Positions 58,437 through 64,000 of a DNA stretch of 64,000 bases are shown here, in pieces. The DNA comes from Stutzerimonas nitrititolerans. GTDB taxonomy: Bacteria; Pseudomonadota; Gammaproteobacteria; Pseudomonadales; Pseudomonadaceae. The translations under genes and the position numbers were made by a program. Each line of letters starts with the position of its first letter. Position 1 is the first letter of the stretch. Below the pieces are notes generated by a model. It was given only the letters and a program-made list of their open reading frames with translations. It was not told the DNA's origin and ran no database searches. The stretch lies in NCBI RefSeq assembly GCF_003696285.1, contig NZ_RFFL01000003.1, positions 186,001-250,000 of the forward strand. The letters are read 5' to 3'.

Positions 58437-58964
58437 TTAGAGGGTTTCCTTGCTGTCTTCGAAAAGCTCGAAACTGACCGAGCGGCGATGGCGCTGATCG
58501 CCGAAACAGAGCTTTTCAAGAATGAAGATCAGGCTCAGGAAGCCGCCGATCGCGATGGGGGAGTAAGCGATGCCCACGCGCAGCGACGGCAGTGTGCTCA
58601 TGTACTGGTTCCAGGTGGCGATGCACAGCTTGATTCCCCAGATGGCCATGAACAGGCAGATCAAGGCCATCAGCAACTGCACCAGAATGTCGATGAAACC
58701 TTGCCAGGCAGCCGGCAGGCGATCGGTCAGGGTGGTGACCGCCATGTGCGCGCCGGCCCTGTAGCTGGCTGCCGCGCCGATGAAGGTGAAGATGGCCATC
58801 AGCAGGATGGCTACCGGTTCCGGCCATCCGGCCCCGCTGCCGAGCACATAGCGGGCGAAGATGCCCCAGGGAATGATCAGGGCCATGCCCGTGATGGACA
58901 GCCCGGCGACCCAGATACAGCCCAGGTAGATCAGGTCGTTGGTGCGTAGCAAAGTGTTTTTCAT
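58437..58964 (-). CDS. dctQ: TRAP transporter small membrane subunit (DctQ type)
   Basis: 175 residues with four membrane segments. Contains the DctQ-type WPEPVAILLMAIFTFIGAAASYRAGAHM region (within residues 42-70). It is 65 bases after dctP and immediately before dctM. Confidence 0.9.
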   Translation of the reverse strand: MKNTLLRTNDLIYLGCIWVAGLSITGMALIIPWGIFARYVLGSGAGWPEPVAILLMAIFTFIGAAASYRAGAHMAVTTLTDRLPAAWQGFIDILVQLLMALICLFMAIWGIKLCIATWNQYMSTLPSLRVGIAYSPIAIGGFLSLIFILEKLCFGDQRHRRSVSFELFEDSKETL

Positions 58965-59029
58965 GAGACTTCACCGCAAGCACGGCGCCGGCGGCGAGCC
59001 GGCGCTGCGACGTTCTTCAGGATGGCCCG

Positions 59030-60004
59030 TTACTGAACGGCTTCGATACGCTTGATCAGGTCGGCGTAGGCCGCGCCGTATTTCTCACGCACCGGGGCGG
59101 TGGCCTCATAGAAGGGCTGCTTGTCGACTTCGATGAATTCCACACCGGCGGCCTTGAGCTTCTCTTCGCTGCTGGCGGTTTTCTCGTCCCACAGTTTGCG
59201 CTCTTCCAGTTGCGCCTCTTTGGCGAACTTCTTCACCATCTCCTGCTGTTCCGGGGTGAGCTTGTTCCATGTCGTCTTGGACATGACGATGGGCTCGGGC
59301 AGGATCAGGTGGCCGGTCAGGGTGTAGTACTTCGCGGTGCGGTAGTGGTTGTGCTCGAGCAGGGTCGGCGGGTTGTTCTCGGCACCGTCGACGACGCCGG
59401 TCTGCAGGGCGCTGAAGATTTCGGCGGTATCCATGGCCACGCCCTGGGCGCCCATGGCATTGAGGGTGTCGATGAACAGCGGGTTGCCGATCACGCGGAT
59501 CTTCATGCCCTTGAGGTCGTCGATGTTGCGCACCGGCTCCTTGCTGTAGAGGTTGCGTACGCCGCCATCCATCCAGGCCAGGCCGACCATGTTGAATTCG
59601 GAAGCGGTGATCTTGTCGAGCAGCTCCTGGCCGATCTCGCCGTCGATGATCTTGCGCATGTGCTCGTGGTCGCGGAACACGAACGGCATGTTGAAGGCGT
59701 TGACGTCGGATACCACCGGGCCGAGAGTGCCGAGGCTGACGCGGGTCATCTGCACCGCGCCGATCTGCAACTGTTCCACTACCTCCTTTTCCGAACCCAG
59801 CACACCGCCGGAGAACATGCGGTACTTCAGCTCGCCGTCGGTGGCTTCTTCGAGTTTCTTGCCGAGGTTTTCCAGCGCCACCACCGTCGGATAGCCGGCC
59901 GGATGCACCTCGGCCAGCTTCAGCGTAGTAGCGGCCTGCGCCAGTCCTTGCAGACCCAAAGCGAAGGGAAGGGCGGCGATGAGCAACTTGCGTTTGAAGT
60001 TCAT
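59030..60004 (-). CDS. dctP: TRAP substrate-binding protein, probable uronate binder (DctP type)
   Basis: 324 residues. Signal peptide with FALGLQGLAQAA, then TTLKLAEVHPAGYPTV. The substrate-binding region includes KIRVIGNPLFIDTLNAMGA, whose arginine binds a carboxylate, and FSALQTGVVDGAENNP. The ATG at 60004 follows GGAGATTCAC; ATG 60016 has no site. D-glucuronate or D-galacturonate as ligand is inferred from the genes alongside. Confidence 0.9.
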   Translation of the reverse strand: MNFKRKLLIAALPFALGLQGLAQAATTLKLAEVHPAGYPTVVALENLGKKLEEATDGELKYRMFSGGVLGSEKEVVEQLQIGAVQMTRVSLGTLGPVVSDVNAFNMPFVFRDHEHMRKIIDGEIGQELLDKITASEFNMVGLAWMDGGVRNLYSKEPVRNIDDLKGMKIRVIGNPLFIDTLNAMGAQGVAMDTAEIFSALQTGVVDGAENNPPTLLEHNHYRTAKYYTLTGHLILPEPIVMSKTTWNKLTPEQQEMVKKFAKEAQLEERKLWDEKTASSEEKLKAAGVEFIEVDKQPFYEATAPVREKYGAAYADLIKRIEAVQ

Positions 60005-60085
60005 GTGAATCTCCATCTTGTTTTTGTTGGGTGCAGCGTTGCGGGCGTCGAGGCGTCGGCAGAGCCAGCCGCCTGGTAATAATGC

Positions 60086-60976
60086 TTAACGGAAAAACGG
60101 CTCCTCCAGTCCGGTGACGCCCGGGTGGAGGGCGAACACGCCGCCGGCCAGCGGCTGGTCGGACAGATCGCCGCTCGGGCGGATGGAGGTGACGAAGAGT
60201 GTGTCCAGCCGACTGCCGCCGAATGCGCACATGCTCGGTTTCTTCACAGGGACGGCCAGTGAGCGATCGAGGCGGCCGTCAGGAGTGAAACGATGGATCA
60301 GACCGGCGTCGTTGCCGCAGATCCAGTAGCAGCCAGCGACATCCACCGCGGCGCCGTCGGGGCGGCCTGGGTACTGGCTCATATCGACGAACAGGCGGCG
60401 GTTGGTGGGCGTGCCGCTGTCCGTGTCGTAGTCGAATGCCCAGATCTTCTGCACGCTGGGGTGAGAATCGGACAGGTACATCGTGCGGCCGTCGGGGCTG
60501 AAACTCAGGCCGTTGGGTACGATGAACCCGCGCAGGACCGACTGGGGTTCGCTATCGGCATCGAGACGGTAGAGCGCGCCGGCCGCAATGCCGGCGGCCA
60601 TGTCCTGGACCATGGTACCGGCCCAGAAACGTCCCTGGCGGTCGCAACGGCCATCGTTGAAGCGCATGCCGGCATGTTCGTGGGCAACATGGGCGATAGG
60701 CGTGGCGGCAAGGCTGCCGTCATCCCGCGGGGCGATCTCGAACAGACCGCTTTCCATGCCGGCGACCCAGCGATTATCGGCGCCTTGCCGACGGGCGATG
60801 CAGGCAAGCATCTGGTCCCCGGTCCAGCGGTCGAGCAGCTGGTCGACAGCGCGCCAGCGCAGCAGTTGCTGGTTGGGTATGTCGACCCAGTAGAGCGCCT
60901 GTTCGGCGGCAATCCATACGGGGCTTTCACCGGTTGCGTTGCGGGCATCGACAATGAGTTCGGCTTGGCTGGGCAT
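60086..60976 (-). CDS. SMP-30/gluconolactonase-family lactonase
   Basis: 296 residues, six-bladed propeller. Metal ligands are seen as Glu in ATGESPVW (residue 17), Asn in VPNGLSFSPDG and Asp in YLSDSHP. The segment RFNDGRCDRQGRFWAGTM is typical of aldonolactonases. Next to uronate dehydrogenase it would open the aldarolactone product to galactarate or glucarate. It ends 81 bases before dctP. Confidence 0.88.
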   Translation of the reverse strand: MPSQAELIVDARNATGESPVWIAAEQALYWVDIPNQQLLRWRAVDQLLDRWTGDQMLACIARRQGADNRWVAGMESGLFEIAPRDDGSLAATPIAHVAHEHAGMRFNDGRCDRQGRFWAGTMVQDMAAGIAAGALYRLDADSEPQSVLRGFIVPNGLSFSPDGRTMYLSDSHPSVQKIWAFDYDTDSGTPTNRRLFVDMSQYPGRPDGAAVDVAGCYWICGNDAGLIHRFTPDGRLDRSLAVPVKKPSMCAFGGSRLDTLFVTSIRPSGDLSDQPLAGGVFALHPGVTGLEEPFFR

Positions 60977-61017
60977 CTGCGGTTCTCTTGTTGTTATGGC
61001 CGACGATGTTCAGATTC

Positions 61018-61839
61018 TCAGTCGAAGGGGCCGGCCGCGACGAAGGCGCCGCCCTGGTATATCGCCACCGGGTCACCCGGCTCGGGCGCGGGCTGGGCTT
61101 CGACCTTGCTGCGGAAAATCTCCGAACTGTCCTGGGGCTCGAAGCCGAGATGCGCGGCCAGGTGGTTGTCCCACCAGACGTCGCGATTGGCCGACATGCC
61201 ATAGACGACGGTATGGCCGACGTCAGGCGTGAAGAGGGCGCGCTCCAGCAGATGGGTGAGATCGCGATAGCTGAGCCAGGTGGACATCATTCGTCGATTC
61301 TGCGGTTCGGGAAACGAGGAGCCGATCCGGATGCTCACCGTCTCGATGCCGTAGCGGTCGAAATAGAAGCTGGCCAGGTCTTCGCCGTAGGATTTGGAAA
61401 GCCCGTAGTAACCGTCGGGACGGCGACGGGCATTGGCATCCAGGGTTTCACTCTGTTCGTAGAAGCCGATGACGTGATTGGAGCTGGCGAACACGATGCG
61501 CTTGATGCCATGCCGACGTGCGGCTTCATAGACATGAAAAACGCCGCAGATATTGGCCCCGAGAATTTCCTCGAAGGGGCGTTCCACTGAAACGCCGCCG
61601 AAATGGCAGATGGCGTCGACGCCCTCGAGCAACGCATGCACGGCGTTCTTGTCGGACAGGTCGCAAGGCACCACTTCCTCGTGAGGGCTGGCGGCGGGAG
61701 CCATGGGGGCGATGTCGGAGAGACGTAGAATCTTGGCGTAGGGCGCGAGCGTTTCGCGCAATACCTTGCCCAGGCCGCCCGCAGCACCGGTGAGCAGGAG
61801 GCGATTGAAGGGAGTAGGCGGGGTGGTCTTGCTTGTCAT
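61018..61839 (-). CDS. udh: Uronate (hexuronate) dehydrogenase
   Basis: 273 residues, extended-type SDR. NAD-binding LLLTGAAGGLGKVLRE, VDAICHFGGVSVERPFEEIL, catalytic Tyr-x3-Lys in DGYYGLSKSYGED, and SSNHVIGFY and GSSFPEPQNRRMMSTW, all as in Pseudomonas and Agrobacterium Udh. It oxidises D-glucuronate or D-galacturonate to aldarolactone. The start at 61839 gives the usual N-terminus; 61854 is an alternative with a weaker upstream site. First gene of the operon udh-lactonase-TRAP. Confidence 0.92.
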   Translation of the reverse strand: MTSKTTPPTPFNRLLLTGAAGGLGKVLRETLAPYAKILRLSDIAPMAPAASPHEEVVPCDLSDKNAVHALLEGVDAICHFGGVSVERPFEEILGANICGVFHVYEAARRHGIKRIVFASSNHVIGFYEQSETLDANARRRPDGYYGLSKSYGEDLASFYFDRYGIETVSIRIGSSFPEPQNRRMMSTWLSYRDLTHLLERALFTPDVGHTVVYGMSANRDVWWDNHLAAHLGFEPQDSSEIFRSKVEAQPAPEPGDPVAIYQGGAFVAAGPFD

Positions 61840-61877
61840 GTGGGTCTGTCCCATCGCTTATTGTTTGTTGTCATCGG

Positions 61878-61922
61878 TTGTCGTATGACATGGATTATTT
61901 GCTCGGCCCTGACGCTTGTCAA
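61878..61922 (-). promoter_or_regulatory. Promoter and overlapping operator of the udh operon
   Basis: On the minus strand TTGACA (complement 61917-61922), 17-base spacer, AATAAT (complement 61894-61899). The predicted start is near 61887, inside the operator-like TTGTCGTATGACAT (61878-61891, plus-strand reading). A bound regulator there would block transcription. Confidence 0.7.
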
Positions 61923-62232
61923 CCCGCGCAATGCAATCCGTAATCGCTTTTTTTCGATGAGTGAAAACCTTGCATAAGATACGTGTAAGCCTTGATTGAC
62001 GTGCATTTACCCGAAAGCAGGGAAAGATTACAGACAGGCGTGGGTCTTGCCTGTTCGCCGAATGTCGAATGCCGACGTGCTTTCGTTGTGGTGTGGTACT
62101 TCGACAAATCGCATCGAGCGTTGTATGACGACGTGGGGCTTGTCCAATGCCGCGAAGGCCAGGCGGCGCTGGCCGTGCGGCATGCAGGATCGAGATCGAG
62201 CCAGCGAGCCCGCGGGAGGCTCGTGCAGGTCG
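61923..62232. other. Spacer between gudD and the udh promoter, no gene found
   Basis: 310 bases on the gudD downstream side. No frame with a ribosome site or recognisable product was seen. A weak CGAGCC/GGCTCG stem (62205-62223) lies just after the gudD stop and may serve as its terminator; it has no T-run. Confidence 0.45.
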
Positions 62233-63624
62233 TCATCTGCCCAGGCTTGGCCGCTTGGGATCGTACCGCCAGCCCGGAATCAGATACTGCATGGCCATGG
62301 CGTCGTCTCGGGCACCGACCGCGACCTGCTTGTACAGCTCGTGAGCCGCCATGATCCGCTCCATGTCGGGTTCGATGCCAAGACCTGGCTTGTCCGGCAC
62401 TCGAACCTCGCCGCCGACGATCTGCAGGGGCTCGCGCGTGAGGCGCTCCTGGCCTTCCTGCCAGATCCAGTGAGTGTCGATGGCGGTGATGTTGCCCGGT
62501 GCGGCCGCTGCGGCATGGGTGAACATGGCCAGGGAAACGTCGAAATGATTGTTCGAATGCGAGCCCCAGGTCAGGCCGAGCTGCTCGCACATCTGCGCCA
62601 GGCGCACCGAGCCCTGCATCGTCCAGAAATGCGGATCGGCCAGGGGAATGTCGACCGCATCCAGGCGCAATGAGTGGCCCATCTGTCGCCAGTCGGTGGC
62701 GACCATGTTGGTCGCCGTAGGGATGCCCGTGGCCCGTTTGAATTCCGCCATGATCTCTCGACCGGAGTAGCCGTTTTCAGGCCCGCAGGGGTCTTCGGCG
62801 TAGGCGAGCAGGTGGCCCTGGCCTTGGCAGAGCGCGATGGCCTCTTCGAGCGACCAGGCGCCGTTGGGGTCCAGTGTGACGCGCGCCTCGGGGAAGCGCG
62901 CCTTGATACCGGCGATGGCCTTCATCTCCTCGTGGCCGGACATGACCCCGCCCTTGAGCTTGAAATCCTTGAAGCCGTAGCGTGCGTAAGCCCCTTCGGC
63001 CAGTCGAACGATCGACTCGGGCGTCATCGCTGCCTGGTGGCGAATGTGGTACCAGCTGTGCCCCGAACCCGAGCCAGCGAGGTAGGGAAGGTCGGTACGG
63101 CTTCGGTCACCTATGTAGAAGAGGTAGGCCAGCATGGGCACGCTGTCGCGTTGCTGGCCACTGCCGAGCAGTTCTGCCACCGGTACCTCGAGGTGCTGGC
63201 CGAGCAGGTCGAGCAGGGCGGCCTCGACGGCGGTGACGACATTGTCCAGGCGCAGGTTGATTTCATGCGGCTGCTTGAGCACGGCGGCCTCGGCATCGGA
63301 CGTCACCTGGTGTCGGGTGGTTTGCGGCCCGCCGGCGGCGCCTCCGGCAATCGCGCGTCGCAGATCGTTGAGAATGCCGTTGTAGCGCCCCAGCGGCTGA
63401 CCGATCACCAGCGCCCGGCTGTGCTCCAGTGCGCGCCGAATCCCTTCGCCGCCCGGTACTTCTCCCAGCCCCGTGCGGCCGGCGCTGTCCTTGAGGATCA
63501 CCAGGTTGCGGGTGAACCAGGGGGCATGAGCGCCACAGAGGTTGAGCAGCATGCTGTCGTGACCGGCGACGGGAATGACCTGCATGTCCTGCACCACCGG
63601 GGTTGTCTTCTTTTGTTCTGGCAT
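62233..63624 (-). CDS. gudD: Glucarate dehydratase
   Basis: 463 residues, enolase superfamily, glucarate dehydratase group. Catalytic features: KxK in KDFKLKGGV, metal ligands in [24 protein letters not shown] and ATNMVATDW, Asp in [10 protein letters not shown] and general-base His in GSHSNNHFD. It converts glucarate to 5-keto-4-deoxyglucarate. The start at 63624 gives the normal N-terminus ([19 protein letters not shown] soon after); GGAG lies 11 bases upstream. Galactarate may be handled by another enzyme. Confidence 0.93.
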   Translation of the reverse strand: MPEQKKTTPVVQDMQVIPVAGHDSMLLNLCGAHAPWFTRNLVILKDSAGRTGLGEVPGGEGIRRALEHSRALVIGQPLGRYNGILNDLRRAIAGGAAGGPQTTRHQVTSDAEAAVLKQPHEINLRLDNVVTAVEAALLDLLGQHLEVPVAELLGSGQQRDSVPMLAYLFYIGDRSRTDLPYLAGSGSGHSWYHIRHQAAMTPESIVRLAEGAYARYGFKDFKLKGGVMSGHEEMKAIAGIKARFPEARVTLDPNGAWSLEEAIALCQGQGHLLAYAEDPCGPENGYSGREIMAEFKRATGIPTATNMVATDWRQMGHSLRLDAVDIPLADPHFWTMQGSVRLAQMCEQLGLTWGSHSNNHFDVSLAMFTHAAAAAPGNITAIDTHWIWQEGQERLTREPLQIVGGEVRVPDKPGLGIEPDMERIMAAHELYKQVAVGARDDAMAMQYLIPGWRYDPKRPSLGR

Positions 63625-63731
63625 CTTCCGTATTGCTCCGTTTCTGACTGACGACCGTAGTCGGGAAGGGATATCCATCGTCGAGCCCGCGCGGTGCCGT
63701 CGATGCGAGCCACCTAGAAATAACTTATAAG

Positions 63732-63781
63732 TTGTCATATGACAATGCGAATTTTTCTACCAGTGAGCGCTTTCCTGTCAA
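63732..63781 (-). promoter_or_regulatory. Promoter and operator of gudD
   Basis: Minus strand TTGACA (complement 63776-63781), 16-base spacer, TAGAAA (complement 63754-63759), start near 63747. TTGTCATATGACAA at 63732-63745 is a perfect 14-base palindrome just downstream of the start. A second palindrome AACTTATAAGTT (63722-63733) touches it. Confidence 0.7.
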
Positions 63782-63873
63782 ACGGGCCTGAAGCTGACAT
63801 CAGCTGATTTACTGGCCTATCCGGATTTCATCGGGCATTCGGCGGCGCGAAGAATAATTCGAGAGGAGTGGTG

Positions 63874-63899
63874 ACAACTCTAAAGTTGTACGATAACGT
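63874..63899 (+). promoter_or_regulatory. Operator-like sites before kdgD
   Basis: TTGTACGATAACGT at 63886-63899 matches the site before the regulator gene in 12 bases. It overlaps the inverted repeat ACAACT-CTAA-AGTTGT (63874-63889). A -10/-35 pair for kdgD is not clear; GTGACA (63871) with ATAACG (63893) is one possibility. Confidence 0.5.
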
Positions 63900-63954
63900 A
63901 TATCCAAGGCCATGTCCTTACCCCTCTCTGGAAATGTCTAAGGATGCTAGAACA

Positions 63955-64000
63955 ATGAACCCACAAGAACTGAAGGCCATTCTCTCTTCTGGTCTGCTGT
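63955..64000 (+). CDS. kdgD: 5-dehydro-4-deoxyglucarate dehydratase, 5' end only
   Basis: Only 15 codons are present before the window ends: MNPQELKAILSSGLL. This matches the start of the Pseudomonas enzyme, a DHDPS-like aldolase-fold protein that dehydrates and decarboxylates 5-keto-4-deoxyglucarate to 2-oxoglutarate semialdehyde. AAGGA lies 10 bases upstream. Neighbouring gudD and the operator support the call; the catalytic part cannot be seen. Confidence 0.8.
   Translation, partial: MNPQELKAILSSGLL

Noticed and set aside
57366-58949. 527-codon plus-strand frame opposite dctM and dctQ
   Set aside because: His/Gln/Asp/Gly-rich shadow of membrane-protein codons with no family similarity.

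Overview
The window reads as chromosome of a denitrifying or nitrate-respiring Pseudomonas (stutzeri/mendocina/oleovorans side of the genus). The evidence is a narX|narK-usp-narK-narGHJI-ppiC-moaA cluster, a long block in the same order as P. aeruginosa (tig-clpP-clpX-lon-hupB-ppiD-fabI-yej transporter-mltD-gloB-rnhA-dnaQ-ldcA-fimL-nudC...acuI), and the gacA-uvrC-pgsA-tRNA(Gly,Cys,Leu) unit. Base composition is evenly GC-rich. I see no insertion sequence, prophage, integrase or CRISPR array. Gene identities come from reading translated motifs; no database search was run.

Region by region. 1-13.2 kb: nitrate respiration, with the 5' end of narX on the minus strand, a regulatory gap with NarL-like heptamers and an ANR/DNR-like palindrome, two different NarK-type transporters separated by a universal stress protein, membrane nitrate reductase narGHJI, a PpiC-type isomerase and moaA. 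13.4-21.9 kb: protein quality control (tig, clpP, clpX, lon, hupB, ppiD). 22.0-30.3 kb, minus strand: fabI at the end of a YejABEF-like peptide transporter operon with two tandem YejA-type binding proteins. 30.5-48.2 kb: housekeeping genes (mltD, gloB, methyltransferase, rnhA, dnaQ, ldcA, dienoyl-CoA isomerase-like, fimL, nudC, TSUP permease, SDR, phosphotransferase-like, SCP2, phosphoglycerate mutase-like, sohB, acuI). 48.2-48.8 kb: a 33-codon ORF behind a possible ribosome-site-masking hairpin, then an orphan pqqA. 48.8-54.9 kb: gacA, uvrC, pgsA, three tRNAs and polB.

55.2-64.0 kb is a compact hexuronate/aldarate catabolic island. It has a FadR-type regulator, a DMT permease, a TRAP transporter (M, Q, P), an SMP-30 lactonase, uronate dehydrogenase, glucarate dehydratase and the start of 5-keto-4-deoxyglucarate dehydratase (kdgD). 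Read as a pathway: TRAP uptake of uronate, oxidation to aldarolactone, lactone opening, dehydration to 5-keto-4-deoxyglucarate, then dehydration/decarboxylation toward 2-oxoglutarate. Four promoter regions of this island share a TTGT...AT(A/G)AC operator-like sequence. Two of the copies sit directly on the predicted transcription starts, so the island is probably one self-contained repressed regulon.

The most interesting unexplained items are the 33-codon ORF/orphan pqqA locus, the structured RNA after hupB, and the shared operator of the uronate island.
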